Part shown: piece by piece, positions 7,637-16,575 of the stretch
How the letters are laid out: every line of letters begins with the position of its first letter
Numbering within the stretch: the first letter of the stretch is position 1
NCBI RefSeq assembly: GCF_008271805.1
Contig: NZ_VSRY01000167.1
Location: 4,900 to 68,899, forward strand
Length of the DNA: 64,000 nucleotides
From: Streptomyces sp. TRM49041
GTDB lineage: Bacteria > Actinomycetota > Actinomycetes > Streptomycetales > Streptomycetaceae
Direction of reading: 5' to 3'
Translations under genes and position numbers: made by a program
The notes under the pieces: model-generated
Database searches by the model: none
Seen by the model: only the letters and a program-made list of their open reading frames with translations
What the model was told of the DNA's origin: nothing

Positions 7637-9490
7637 CTACGGGAGCAGGCTGACGTCCCTGACGGCGCCCTTGTCGGCGCTGGTGGCCATGGCGGCGTAG
7701 GCGCGGAGGGCGGCCGAGACCTTGCGGGTGCGGTTCCTGGGGGCGTAGGTGCCGTTCAGGGACTCGCGGCGGCTCGTCAGGGTGGCGTCGCCGACCAGGA
7801 GGTCGATGGTGCGGTTCGGGATGTCGATGCGGATGCGGTCGCCGTCCTCGACGAGGGCGATCGTGCCGCCCGACGCGGCCTCCGGGGAGGCGTGGCCGAT
7901 GGAGAGCCCGGACGTGCCGCCCGAGAAGCGGCCGTCGGTGATCAGCGCGCAGGTCTTGCCCAGGCCGCGGCCCTTCAGGAAGGACGTCGGGTAGAGCATC
8001 TCCTGCATGCCGGGGCCGCCCTTGGGGCCCTCGTAGCGGATGACGACGACGTCGCCGTCCTTGACCTGCTTGTTGAGGATCTTCTCGACGGCCTCCTCCT
8101 GCGACTCGCAGACGACCGCCGGGCCCTCGAACGTCCAGATCGACTCGTCGACGCCCGCCGTCTTGACCACGCAGCCGTCGACCGCCAGGTTGCCCTTCAG
8201 GACCGCCAGGCCGCCGTCCTTGGAGTAGGCGTGCTCGGCCGAGCGGATGCAGCCGTTCTCGGCGTCCTCGTCGAGGGCCTCCCAGCGCTCGGACTGGGAG
8301 AAGGCTTCCGCCGAGCGCTTGCAGCCCGGTGCCGCGTGCCACATCTCCAGCGCCTCCGCCGACGGGGAGCCGCCTCGCACGTCCCAGGTCTTCAGCCAGT
8401 CCGCCAGGGACGGGCTGTGGACGGAGTTCACGTCCTCGTTCAGCAGGCCCGCGCGGTGGAGCTCGCCCAGCAGGGCGGGGATGCCGCCGGCGCGGTGCAC
8501 GTCCTCCATGTAGTACGTGCGGTCCTTCGCGACGTTCGGCGCGACCTTCGCCAGGCACGGCACGCGGCGCGAGACCGCGTCGATCTCCTCCAGGCCGAAG
8601 GGGACGCCCGCCTCCTGGGCCGCCGCCAGCAGGTGCAGGATCGTGTTGGTCGATCCGCCCATGGCGATGTCCAGCGCCATGGCGTTCTCGAACGCCGCGA
8701 ACGAGGCGATGGCGCGCGGCAGGACCGACTCGTCGTCCTGCTCGTAGTAGCGCTTCGTGATGTCCACGACCGTGCGCGCCGCGTTCTCGTACAGGGCCCT
8801 GCGGGCCGTGTGCGTCGCCAGGATCGAGCCGTTGCCTGGCAGGGACAGGCCGATGGCCTCGGTCAGGCAGTTCATCGAGTTGGCGGTGAACATGCCGGAG
8901 CAGGACCCGCAGGTCGGGCAGGCGCTCTCCTCGATACGGAGGATGTCCTCGTCCGAGATCTTGTCGTTGACGGCGTCGGAGATCGCGTCGACCAGGTCGA
9001 GCGTGCGGACCGTGCCGTCGACGAGCGTGGCACGGCCGGACTCCATGGGGCCGCCGGAGACGAAGACCGTGGGGATGTCGAGGCGCAGGGCGGCCATCAG
9101 CATGCCCGGGGTGATCTTGTCGCAGTTGGAGATGCAGATCAGGGCGTCGGCGCAGTGCGCCTCGACCATGTACTCGACGGAGTCGGCGATCAGGTCCCGG
9201 GAGGGCAGCGAGTACAGCATGCCGCCGTGGCCCATGGCGATGCCGTCGTCCACGGCGATCGTGTTGAACTCGCGCGGGATGGCTCCGGCCTCCCGGATGG
9301 CGTCGCTGACGATGCGGCCGACCGGCTGGAGGTGGGTGTGGCCGGGGACGAACTCCGTGAAGGAGTTGGCGACCGCGATGATCGGCTTGCGGCCGATGTC
9401 CGCGCCCGGTACCCCGGAGGCACGCATAAGGGCGCGGGCGCCCGCCATGTTGCGGCCGTGGGTGACAGTGCGGGACCTCAGCTCGGGCAT
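7637..9490 (-). CDS. ilvD: Dihydroxy-acid dehydratase
   Basis: IlvD dehydrates dihydroxy acids to 2-keto acids in isoleucine, valine and pantothenate synthesis and carries an Fe-S cluster. The 617-residue length is standard. The family motif CDKITPGMLMAALRL and the second cysteine block ACPTCGSCSGMFTANSMNCL are present. ATG at 9490 has a GAGGAG ribosome binding site. The product links to the panC region, since ketoisovalerate feeds pantothenate, but it is not in that operon. A gap of about 180 bp separates it from the TetR gene upstream. Confidence 0.97.
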   Translation of the reverse strand: MPELRSRTVTHGRNMAGARALMRASGVPGADIGRKPIIAVANSFTEFVPGHTHLQPVGRIVSDAIREAGAIPREFNTIAVDDGIAMGHGGMLYSLPSRDLIADSVEYMVEAHCADALICISNCDKITPGMLMAALRLDIPTVFVSGGPMESGRATLVDGTVRTLDLVDAISDAVNDKISDEDILRIEESACPTCGSCSGMFTANSMNCLTEAIGLSLPGNGSILATHTARRALYENAARTVVDITKRYYEQDDESVLPRAIASFAAFENAMALDIAMGGSTNTILHLLAAAQEAGVPFGLEEIDAVSRRVPCLAKVAPNVAKDRTYYMEDVHRAGGIPALLGELHRAGLLNEDVNSVHSPSLADWLKTWDVRGGSPSAEALEMWHAAPGCKRSAEAFSQSERWEALDEDAENGCIRSAEHAYSKDGGLAVLKGNLAVDGCVVKTAGVDESIWTFEGPAVVCESQEEAVEKILNKQVKDGDVVVIRYEGPKGGPGMQEMLYPTSFLKGRGLGKTCALITDGRFSGGTSGLSIGHASPEAASGGTIALVEDGDRIRIDIPNRTIDLLVGDATLTSRRESLNGTYAPRNRTRKVSAALRAYAAMATSADKGAVRDVSLLP

Positions 9491-9627
9491 CGTCGCTCGC
9501 TCCTCATCAGAGAGATCTGGCTTCTTCGAGAGTACGCCGCCGCTCCAAGATCTGGACAGCTCGTCCGGATGCCGGGACCGGCTGGTCGCCTGTCGGTCAC
9601 CTCGGAGCGCGCGCGGTACGCCCGGCG

Positions 9628-9664
9628 CATGCCGCACATGCGCACATGCCGCACATGCCGTACG
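9628..9664. repeat. Short CACATGC-type repeats between ilvD and tetR
   Basis: The sequence alternates GCCGCACATG and GCGCACATG units about three times and forms overlapping imperfect palindromes (GCATGC, GCGCACATGC). It lies just downstream of the TetR stop and about 140 bp upstream of ilvD. It could be part of a terminator or an operator. I see no other feature in this gap apart from the ilvD ribosome binding site. Confidence 0.3.
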
Positions 9665-9673
9665 CGCCGTACG

Positions 9674-10291
9674 TCAGGCTTCCGTCAGGTACCGCTGGAG
9701 CGTAGGCGCCACCATCGCCACAATGTCGTCCGGGTCCGCCGACGCCAGCGGCTCCACCTGGACGACGTACCGCAGGATCGCGATACCCACCATGTGCGAC
9801 GCCGCCAGCTCCGCCCGGAACTTCGGGTCGGGTACGTCGAGGTCCTTGGCGACCCGTTCCAGTACACGCCGGAGCAGGAAGCCGCGCAGCACCTTCGCCG
9901 CCGCCTCGTGCGTGAGCGCGGAACGCAGGACCGCCAGGAGCGGCGCGCGCGTGGCCGGGTTCTCCCACACCCCGATGAAGTACCGGGCGAGCCGCTCGCC
10001 GACGCCCTCGGGGCCCGGCTCCAGCACGGCCGACATGATCAGCGCGGGCTCGAAGGAGACCTCGACCGCCGCCGCGAAGACCTCGTCCTTCGTACCGAAG
10101 TAGTGGTGGACGAGGGCCGCGTCGACCCCGGCGGCCTTGGCGATGCCGCGCATGGACGTCTTGTCGTAGCCGCGCTCGGCGAACTCGGCGCGGGCGGCCT
10201 CCAGGATGCGTTCGCGGGCGCCGGGTCCGTCGGCGCGCTCGGAGGCGGGCGGCCGGCCGCGGCCCCTGCGGGGTGAGCCTGTGCCGGTCAT
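9674..10291 (-). CDS. TetR family transcriptional regulator
   Basis: This one-component repressor has 205 residues. A basic N-terminus (RRGRGRPPASER) precedes a TetR helix-turn-helix, with ILEAARAEFAERGYDKTSMR leading to IAKAAGVDAALVHHYF. The C-terminal half is a divergent ligand domain. The ATG overlaps the stop of the upstream sugar isomerase-like gene (ATGA), so it belongs to the ppx/isomerase operon and may regulate it. The ligand is unknown. From memory, many Streptomyces genomes keep this regulator beside ilvD. Confidence 0.87.
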   Translation of the reverse strand: MTGTGSPRRGRGRPPASERADGPGARERILEAARAEFAERGYDKTSMRGIAKAAGVDAALVHHYFGTKDEVFAAAVEVSFEPALIMSAVLEPGPEGVGERLARYFIGVWENPATRAPLLAVLRSALTHEAAAKVLRGFLLRRVLERVAKDLDVPDPKFRAELAASHMVGIAILRYVVQVEPLASADPDDIVAMVAPTLQRYLTEA

Positions 10292-11127
10292 GGGATACGG
10301 GCCGCCGACGCCAGGTGCAGCCGGGTGAACGCCAGCGCCTCGGCGAGGTCGGCCTCGCGTTCGGCGGCGGACATGGCGCGCCGAGTGTTGACCTCGACGA
10401 CCACATGCCCGTCGAAGCCGGTACGGGCGAGGTGCTCCAGCAGCTCGGCGCACGGCTGAGAACCGCGCCCGGGTACGAGGTGCTCGTCCTTCGCGGAGCC
10501 ACGCCCGTCGGCGAGGTGGACGTGCCCGAGCCGGTCGCCCATGCGGGACACCATGGCCATGGCGTCCGTCCGGGCGGTCGCGGTGTGGGACAGGTCGACG
10601 GTGTAGTGGCGGTAGTCGTCCTTGGTGACGTCCCACTCGGGGGCGTACGCCAGCATCTCGCGGTCGCGGTAGCGCCATGGGTACATGTTCTCCACGGCGA
10701 ACCGTACGTCCGTCTCGTTCGCCATCCGCCAGATGCCGGTGACGAAGGCGCGCGCGTACTGGCGCTGCCAGCGGAACGGCGGGTGGACGACGACCGTCGA
10801 CGCGCCGAGCTTCTCCGCCGCCGCCTGGGCGCGCTGCAGCTTGACCCAGGGGTCGGTCGACCAGACGCGCTGGGTGATCAGCAGGCAGGGCGCGTGGATG
10901 GCGAGAACGGGCACCTGGTGGTAGTCGGACAGCCGGCGCAGGGCCTCCAGGTCCTGGCTGACCGGGTCGGTCCACACCATGATCTCGACCCCGTCGTAGC
11001 CGAGGCGCGCGGCCACCTCGAAGGCCGTCGCCGTCGACTCGGGGTAGACCGAGGCCGTCGAGAGGGCGACCTTCGCGCGGGGGACGCGCACCGCTGACCG
11101 CTGCGCTTGATCTGCCACGTCTGCCAC
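10288..11127 (-). CDS. Sugar phosphate isomerase/epimerase family TIM-barrel protein
   Basis: This 279-residue protein resembles the xylose isomerase-like/AP endonuclease 2 family. Characteristic pieces are LGYDGVEIMVW, AIHAPCLLIT, TVVVHPPF, FAVENMYPW, YTVDLSHTA, GHVHLADG and DGHVVVEVN, which supply His, Glu and Asp ligands for a divalent metal. The likely start is GTG at 11127. It lacks a Shine-Dalgarno sequence, but a TACGCT hexamer lies 7 nt upstream, suggesting an internal leaderless promoter. It follows ppx by 26 nt and overlaps the TetR gene. The substrate is unknown. Confidence 0.82.
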   Translation of the reverse strand: MADVADQAQRSAVRVPRAKVALSTASVYPESTATAFEVAARLGYDGVEIMVWTDPVSQDLEALRRLSDYHQVPVLAIHAPCLLITQRVWSTDPWVKLQRAQAAAEKLGASTVVVHPPFRWQRQYARAFVTGIWRMANETDVRFAVENMYPWRYRDREMLAYAPEWDVTKDDYRHYTVDLSHTATARTDAMAMVSRMGDRLGHVHLADGRGSAKDEHLVPGRGSQPCAELLEHLARTGFDGHVVVEVNTRRAMSAAEREADLAEALAFTRLHLASAARIP

Positions 11128-11153
11128 GAGGGACAGCGTACGGGCCCGTACTG

Positions 11154-12083
11154 TCACTCGGGGAGGTGGTCGAGGCGGCGCAGGATGACCCCTTCGCGGA
11201 GCGCCCAGGGACAGATCTCCAGCTCCGCGACGCCGAACAGGTCCATCGCCCCCTCCGCGACCAGGGCTCCCGCCAGCAGTTGCGCGGCGCGGCCCTCGGA
11301 GACGCCGGGCAGGTCGCGGCGCTGCTCGGCGGTCATGGCGGACAGCTTCGGCACCCATGCCTCGAGTGACGTACGACTCAGTACGCGCTGCACGTAGAGA
11401 CCCTCGCCGGAGCCGGGCGCGCCGGCGATGCGGGCCAGCTGCTTGAAGGTCTTGGACGTGGCCACGACGTGGTCCGGCTTCCCGAACCGGGCGAACTCGC
11501 CGACCGTACGCGCTATCTGCGCCCGTACGTGGCGGCGCAGCGCCTTCACGTCGGCCGGGTCCGGCGGGTCCCCGGGCAGCCACCCGGCGGTGAGCCGCCC
11601 GGCGCCGAGCGGGAGGGAGACGGCCGCGTCGGGTTCCTCGTCGATGCCGTACGCGATCTCCAGGGAGCCGCCGCCGATGTCGAGCAGCAGCAGTTTGCCC
11701 GCGGACCAGCCGAACCAGCGGCGGGCGGCCAGGAAGGTGAGCCGGGCCTCCTCCTCGCCGGTGAGGACCTGGAGATCGACGCCGGTCTCGTCCTTCACGC
11801 GCGCCAGGACGGCGTCGGCGTTGGCGGCGTCGCGGATCGCGGAGGTCGCGAAGGGGAGTACGGCCTCGCAGCCCTTCTCCTCCGCGGTGTGCAGGGCGTC
11901 CCCGATGATCATGACCAGCCGGTCGACGCCCGGGGCGCCGACCGCGCCTTCCGCGTCGAGCAGTTCGGCGAGGCGCAGTTCCGCCTTGTGCGAGTGGGCG
12001 GGCAGCGGCCGGGCGCCGGGGTGCGCGTCCATGACCAGCAGGTGCACCGTGTTCGAACCGACGTCGAGGACTCCGAGTCTCAT
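11154..12083 (-). CDS. Exopolyphosphatase / guanosine pentaphosphatase (Ppx/GppA)
   Basis: This ASKHA-fold phosphatase hydrolyses polyphosphate or pppGpp. The 309-residue protein begins MRLGVLDVGSNTVHLLVMD, the phosphate-1 motif. It contains LLLLDIGGGSLEIAYG (phosphate-2) and the catalytic Glu region near EAVLPFATSAIRDAAN. It is the short actinobacterial form without the C-terminal HD domain of E. coli Ppx. It is first in an operon with the isomerase-like and TetR genes and is divergent from the Cys-rich gene at 12133. Which substrate it prefers cannot be told from sequence. Confidence 0.88.
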   Translation of the reverse strand: MRLGVLDVGSNTVHLLVMDAHPGARPLPAHSHKAELRLAELLDAEGAVGAPGVDRLVMIIGDALHTAEEKGCEAVLPFATSAIRDAANADAVLARVKDETGVDLQVLTGEEEARLTFLAARRWFGWSAGKLLLLDIGGGSLEIAYGIDEEPDAAVSLPLGAGRLTAGWLPGDPPDPADVKALRRHVRAQIARTVGEFARFGKPDHVVATSKTFKQLARIAGAPGSGEGLYVQRVLSRTSLEAWVPKLSAMTAEQRRDLPGVSEGRAAQLLAGALVAEGAMDLFGVAELEICPWALREGVILRRLDHLPE

Positions 12084-12132
12084 GGCAGAACGCTACTGCG
12101 CCCACGGAGCGCGCTGCGCCTACGCTGGGTGT

Positions 12133-12990
12133 GTGCCAAAGACGAAGAAGGCAAAGCCGGGCAGAACCACGTCCGGGAAGAAGCGCGACGAGGCCCGGGA
12201 GGGGACCGTGGTCCCACCGGCCAGTGAGGACGGACCGCGCGACGACGAGAAGGGCCTCGACTTCCCGCGCGCATGGGTGGAGTTCCCGGACCCGGCGGAC
12301 GAGGACCAGGTCTTCCGCTGCGACCTGACGTGGCTGACGTCACGCTGGTCGTGCGTCTTCGGCAGCGGCTGCCAGGGCATCCAGGCGGGGCGCGCGGACG
12401 ACGGGTGCTGCACGCTCGGCGCGCACTTCTCGGACGAGGAGGACGAGCAGCGGGTCGCCGCGCACGTGGACCGGCTGACGCCGGAGCTGTGGCAGTTCCA
12501 CGACGTGGGTTCGGAGTCCGGCTGGACGCAGCTCGACGAGGACGGTGACCGGCAGACGCGGCGCTGGAACGGCTCCTGCATCTTCCAGAACCGTCCGGGG
12601 TTCGCGGGCGGCGCGGGGTGCGCGCTGCACATCCTGGCGCTGCGGGAGGGGCGGGAGCCGCTGGAGACGAAGCCGGACGTGTGCTGGCAGCTGCCGGTCC
12701 GGCGTACATACGACTGGATCGAGCGCCCCGACGACACGAAGGTCCTCCAGGTGTCGATCGGCGAGTACGACCGCAGGGGCTGGGGCCCGGGCGGCCATGA
12801 CCTGCACTGGTGGTGCACGTCGGCCACATCGGCGCACGGCGCGGGCGAGCCGGTCTACGTGACGTACCGCCCGGAGCTGACGGAGCTGATGGGCAAGGCG
12901 GCGTACGACGTGCTGGTCGAACTGTGCGAGGCGCGGCTGGCGTCGCAGCTGCCGCTGGTGGCCCCGCATCCGGCGGACCCGGGGCGGTAG
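12133..12990 (+). CDS. Cys-rich conserved protein of unknown function
   Basis: This 285-residue protein has a Lys-rich start (VPKTKKAKPGRTTSGKKR) and a cluster of cysteines. They are spread over FRCDLTWLTSRWSCVFGSGC, the DGCCTLGAHF segment, NGSCIFQNRPG, GCALHIL and DVCWQLP. The arrangement recalls YkgJ-like or DUF3109-like proteins thought to bind zinc or an iron-sulfur cluster. No enzyme motif was recognised. The GTG start has no ribosome binding site, but a TACGCT hexamer at 12121-12126 lies 6 nt upstream, so a leaderless transcript is likely. It is divergent from ppx. Confidence 0.7.
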   Translation: MPKTKKAKPGRTTSGKKRDEAREGTVVPPASEDGPRDDEKGLDFPRAWVEFPDPADEDQVFRCDLTWLTSRWSCVFGSGCQGIQAGRADDGCCTLGAHFSDEEDEQRVAAHVDRLTPELWQFHDVGSESGWTQLDEDGDRQTRRWNGSCIFQNRPGFAGGAGCALHILALREGREPLETKPDVCWQLPVRRTYDWIERPDDTKVLQVSIGEYDRRGWGPGGHDLHWWCTSATSAHGAGEPVYVTYRPELTELMGKAAYDVLVELCEARLASQLPLVAPHPADPGR

Positions 12991-13031
12991 GCGGCGCTCG
13001 GCTTCGGCCCGAGGCGCCGGGCCGCCCGGCG

Positions 13032-13146
13032 CGGCACGGGCTGCAGGGCGGTCGGCACGGGCTGCAGGGCGGTCGGCACGGGCTGCAGGGCGGCCGGTAC
13101 GGGCTGCAGGGCGGCCGGTACGGGCTGCAGGGCGGCCGGTACGGGG
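13032..13146. repeat. 21-bp tandem repeat, about 5.5 copies
   Basis: Units of CGGCACGGGCTGCAGGGCGG plus one base start at 13032, 13053, 13074, 13095 and 13116, with a partial copy at 13137. The first copies carry GGTCGGCAC and the later ones GGCCGGTAC. Each contains a CTGCAG palindrome. The array fills much of the 220-bp gap between two convergent genes and keeps frames open on both strands, but neither frame looks like a gene. Replication slippage is the likely origin, and copy number should vary between strains. Confidence 0.8.
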
Positions 13147-13210
13147 TCAGGAGCGGTGATGTTGGTCCGCACCCGGAGGACATGTACCCGCAGGTGGACT
13201 TGGCTGCGGG

Positions 13211-15013
13211 CTAGTCCCGTTTCGCGGGCTGCTCGCCCTCCGGCATGGATCTCGGGGTGTCCGAGGCCGGGGGTGGGGGTGCGTCCGAGGTGGGGGGCGG
13301 ATCGGGGGACGGGGGCGGATCGGCGGAGGGGGGCGGTTGCGTCGACGGGGGCGGGGTGCTCGACGGCGGTGGGGTGGTCGACGGGGGCGGGTTCGTGGTG
13401 GAGGGCGGCGGGGTCGGGTCCGGTTGGGGGGACTGGGAGGCCGGGGGGTTCGAGGGTCTGGGTTTCGCGGTGTGGGACGGCGTGCGTTTCGGGCCGAGGC
13501 CGTCGATGCCGATGACCGCGCCCGTGGGGTTGACGCCGACGCGGGCGCTCCAGGCGCCCTGGGGTTCGCGGGAGCGGTCGACCGAGACGTAGACGTTCTC
13601 GGACCGGCCCGGCTCCAGCGTGCCGGAGGTACGGCTGGCGTACAGCCAGGGCGCGTCGCTCCAGAGGGACCAGTCGACGGGGGTGCCGCCGGACGCGGTG
13701 AGCGTGATCATCGTGGTGTCGCCGTACGGCTGGGCGGAGACCGTGATGCGGCCGGGGCCCGCCTGGCCGGGCAGGGTCGGCGGCGGCGGGGAGGCGCCTG
13801 CGCTGATCACCTCGACGGAGACGTCGGGCGCCTGGCCCGGGGTGCGGAAGCGGTGACCGGACCCGCCGTCGCGGGTGTTTCCGGTGTTCTCGTAGTGGCG
13901 GCCGGTGCGGCCCGTGGCCCGGGCGTCGGTCTCGTCGTCGGCCGTGCTGACCGCCGGGGCGTCGCGGCGGTCGGCGGCGACCGTGTCGCCGCGGTACGCG
14001 GCCCACAGGGCGAGGACGGGCGCCGCGATGACGGTGGCCACGACCGTGGTGGTGACCGCCCGGGCACGCATCCGGTCGCGGCGCGCCGCGTGGTCCTTCG
14101 GGTCCAGGGGAAAGCCGTCGCGGCCGAAACGGGGGCAGGCCGAGCGGCTGCGGGGGGCGTGCAGCATCGCCGCGCACGCCGCCGACCTGGGCGCCGGTAC
14201 GAGGGGCAGCGTCGCGGGCGTGACCGTGGAGCCGGGCCAGGGGCCGGCCGCCTCGGCCCGTTCGGCGGCGCGGCGGCACAGGGGGCAGTCGTCGACGTGC
14301 CGGACGAGCTCGCGGCGGAGCGCCGCCGAGAGCAGCACCTGGTGATCGCCGGTGAGCCGGGCGACGGCGGAGCATGTACCGGTCTCGACGACGGCGAGCG
14401 CGGCGCGGGTGCGCTCGACCTCGCAGGCGGCGGCGGACAGCAGCTCGCGGGCGGCCTGCGGGGCCATCCCGAGGACGGCGGCGACCTCGGGGACGGCGAG
14501 CTGGTGCCGTACCGCCAGCTCCAGGGCCTCGCGCTGCTCGGGCGTGGTGCCGGCCGCCTCGGGCCAGGCGAGGAGGGCCAGCTCGCGGCGGCGCTGCTCG
14601 GCGGTCTCCTCGGTGAGGCGGGAGGCCTCCTCGGAGACGGGCGGCCGGCCGCCGTGGGCGCCCTGCCGCCTGCGCCGCTGCTCGCCCAGCTCGCGCAGGC
14701 AGGCCCAGCGGGCGAGGGCGTACAGCCATGCCTTGCGGCGTGCCGTGTCCGTGGGGCCGCGCCCGTACTGGCGCTCGGACACGGCCAGGACGTCACCGAG
14801 CACGGCCGTCGCCGTGTCGTGGTCGCAGAGCACGGAGAGGCAGTAGGTGAAAAGGCCGTCCAGATACGGCTCGTAGCGCGCGGGCGGGCGCTGCGCGAGC
14901 GTCCGGGGCCCGCTCCGGGGCGCACGGCGCTGCACCCGGTGTGCGCCGGTGGTGTACGTGGGGGGCTCCAGCCTGCTGCTCGTCACCCGGCGACCGTAGG
15001 CGGCTGAAGGCAC
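13211..15013 (-). CDS. Sigma-like / zinc-finger / TM / BACON-like fusion protein
   Basis: This 600-residue protein has an unusual layering. Residues 50-110 resemble ECF sigma region 2 and 155-205 resemble region 4 (PEQREALELAVRHQLAVPEV). Next comes a zinc-finger anti-sigma motif, HVDDCPLC (239-246). One transmembrane helix lies at about 319-340. An outer BACON-like domain follows (VDWSLW, APWLYA, SGTLEPGRSENVYVSVDRS). The tail is a long Pro/Ser-rich stretch. The GTG start has a GAAGGGG ribosome binding site 8 nt upstream. It may be a membrane-tethered transcription regulator that senses the cell surface. It is divergent from radA. Confidence 0.75.
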   Translation of the reverse strand: MPSAAYGRRVTSSRLEPPTYTTGAHRVQRRAPRSGPRTLAQRPPARYEPYLDGLFTYCLSVLCDHDTATAVLGDVLAVSERQYGRGPTDTARRKAWLYALARWACLRELGEQRRRRQGAHGGRPPVSEEASRLTEETAEQRRRELALLAWPEAAGTTPEQREALELAVRHQLAVPEVAAVLGMAPQAARELLSAAACEVERTRAALAVVETGTCSAVARLTGDHQVLLSAALRRELVRHVDDCPLCRRAAERAEAAGPWPGSTVTPATLPLVPAPRSAACAAMLHAPRSRSACPRFGRDGFPLDPKDHAARRDRMRARAVTTTVVATVIAAPVLALWAAYRGDTVAADRRDAPAVSTADDETDARATGRTGRHYENTGNTRDGGSGHRFRTPGQAPDVSVEVISAGASPPPPTLPGQAGPGRITVSAQPYGDTTMITLTASGGTPVDWSLWSDAPWLYASRTSGTLEPGRSENVYVSVDRSREPQGAWSARVGVNPTGAVIGIDGLGPKRTPSHTAKPRPSNPPASQSPQPDPTPPPSTTNPPPSTTPPPSSTPPPSTQPPPSADPPPSPDPPPTSDAPPPPASDTPRSMPEGEQPAKRD

Positions 15014-15174
15014 ACTCTCTGTACCCCTTCCGCACTTTTAAGCCTTACGGGTGAACGTATCCCTCAAAAGAGGACAGCGGGATTTGCCAATGTCCCGTGA
15101 CGGGCGTACGAGCAAGCCCCCGGGCGGGAGCGGCGGAGACCCCGCTGTCAGTGGGGGCGGCTACGGTGTGGCGC

Positions 15175-16572
15175 ATGGCTGCCCGTACGAAATCCTCCAA
15201 GGACAGGCCGTCCTACCGCTGCACCGAATGCGGCTGGACGACCGCCAAATGGCTTGGCCGCTGCCCCGAGTGCCAGGCATGGGGGACGGTGGAGGAGTAC
15301 GGGGCGCCCGCGGTCCGCACCACCGCCGCCGGGCGGGTGTCGGCGGCGGCGCTGCCGATCGGGGAGGTGGACGGGCGGCAGGCCGCGGCCCGTTCGACCG
15401 GGGTGGACGAGCTGGACCGGGTGCTGGGCGGGGGGCTGGTTCCCGGTGCCGTCGTGCTGCTCGCGGGCGAGCCCGGGGTCGGCAAGTCGACGCTGCTGCT
15501 GGACGTGGCGGCGAAGGCGGCGAGCGCCGAGCACCCGACGCTCTATGTGACGGGTGAGGAGTCGGCGAGCCAGGTGCGGATGCGGGCCGACCGGATCGGG
15601 GCGCTCCACGACCATCTGTACCTGGCCGCCGAGACGGATCTGTCGGCGGTGCTGGGGCACCTCGACGCGGTGAAGCCGTCGCTGCTGATCATGGACTCCG
15701 TGCAGACCGTTGCGTCGCCCGAGATCGACGGGGCGCCGGGCGGCATGGCGCAGGTGCGGGAGGTGGCCGGGGCGCTGATCCGGGCGTCCAAGGAGCGCGG
15801 CATGGCGACGCTGCTGGTCGGCCATGTCACCAAGGACGGCGCGATCGCGGGGCCGCGGCTGCTGGAGCACCTGGTGGACGTGGTGCTGCACTTCGAGGGC
15901 GACCGGCATGCTCGGCTGCGGCTGGTGCGGGGTGTGAAGAACCGGTACGGGGCGACGGACGAGGTCGGCTGCTTCGAACTGCACGACGAGGGCATCACCG
16001 GTCTCGCCGACCCCAGCGGGCTGTTCCTCACCCGGCGCGACGAGCCGGTGCCGGGCACTTGTCTGACGGTCACCCTGGAGGGGCGGCGGCCACTGGTCGC
16101 CGAGGTGCAGGCACTGACGGTCGACTCGCAGATCCCCTCGCCGCGGCGTACGACATCGGGGCTGGAGACCTCCCGCGTCTCGATGATGCTCGCGGTGCTG
16201 GAGCAGCGGGGGCGGATCAGCGCGCTGGGCAAGCGGGACATCTACAGCGCGACGGTGGGGGGCGTGCGGCTGTCGGAGCCCGCGGCCGACCTGGCGGTCG
16301 CTCTGGCGCTGGCGTCGGCGGCGAGCGACACGCCGTTGCCGAAGAACCTTGTCGCGATCGGGGAGGTGGGGCTGGCCGGGGAGGTGCGGCGGGTCACGGG
16401 TGTCCAGCGGCGGCTCTCGGAAGCTCATCGGCTGGGCTTCACCCATGCGCTGGTCCCCGTCGATCCGGGGAAGGTGCCGGCGGGGATGCGGGTGCTGGAG
16501 GTCGCCGACGTGGGGGAGGCGCTGCGGGTGCTGCCGCGGAGCCGGCGGGAGCCGGCGGCGGAGCGGGGGTGA
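15175..16572 (+). CDS. radA: DNA repair protein RadA
   Basis: RadA (Sms) is a RecA-like ATPase that extends heteroduplex and processes recombination intermediates. The 465-residue protein has the N-terminal zinc finger with Cys16, Cys19, Cys30 and Cys33. Walker A is GEPGVGKST (near 100-108), the RadA-specific KNRYG motif is present, and the C-terminus is a Lon-like domain. The ATG has no ribosome binding site, but TACGGT at 15162-15167 lies 7 nt upstream, consistent with leaderless transcription. disA follows after about 265 bp. The radA-disA pairing is widely conserved and links repair to c-di-AMP signalling. Confidence 0.96.
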   Translation: MAARTKSSKDRPSYRCTECGWTTAKWLGRCPECQAWGTVEEYGAPAVRTTAAGRVSAAALPIGEVDGRQAAARSTGVDELDRVLGGGLVPGAVVLLAGEPGVGKSTLLLDVAAKAASAEHPTLYVTGEESASQVRMRADRIGALHDHLYLAAETDLSAVLGHLDAVKPSLLIMDSVQTVASPEIDGAPGGMAQVREVAGALIRASKERGMATLLVGHVTKDGAIAGPRLLEHLVDVVLHFEGDRHARLRLVRGVKNRYGATDEVGCFELHDEGITGLADPSGLFLTRRDEPVPGTCLTVTLEGRRPLVAEVQALTVDSQIPSPRRTTSGLETSRVSMMLAVLEQRGRISALGKRDIYSATVGGVRLSEPAADLAVALALASAASDTPLPKNLVAIGEVGLAGEVRRVTGVQRRLSEAHRLGFTHALVPVDPGKVPAGMRVLEVADVGEALRVLPRSRREPAAERG

Positions 16573-16575
16573 GGT

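Noticed and set aside
13032..13146. CRISPR array
   Set aside because: The 21-bp units are contiguous, with no spacers, no flanking cas genes and internal sequence drift typical of a minisatellite.
12855..14729. Long alternative reading frame on the minus strand and long frames on the plus strand over the same region
   Set aside because: They are Arg/Pro/Gly-rich shadow frames of the sigma/BACON fusion gene and of the 21-bp repeat. They have no ribosome binding site and poor third-position GC pattern.
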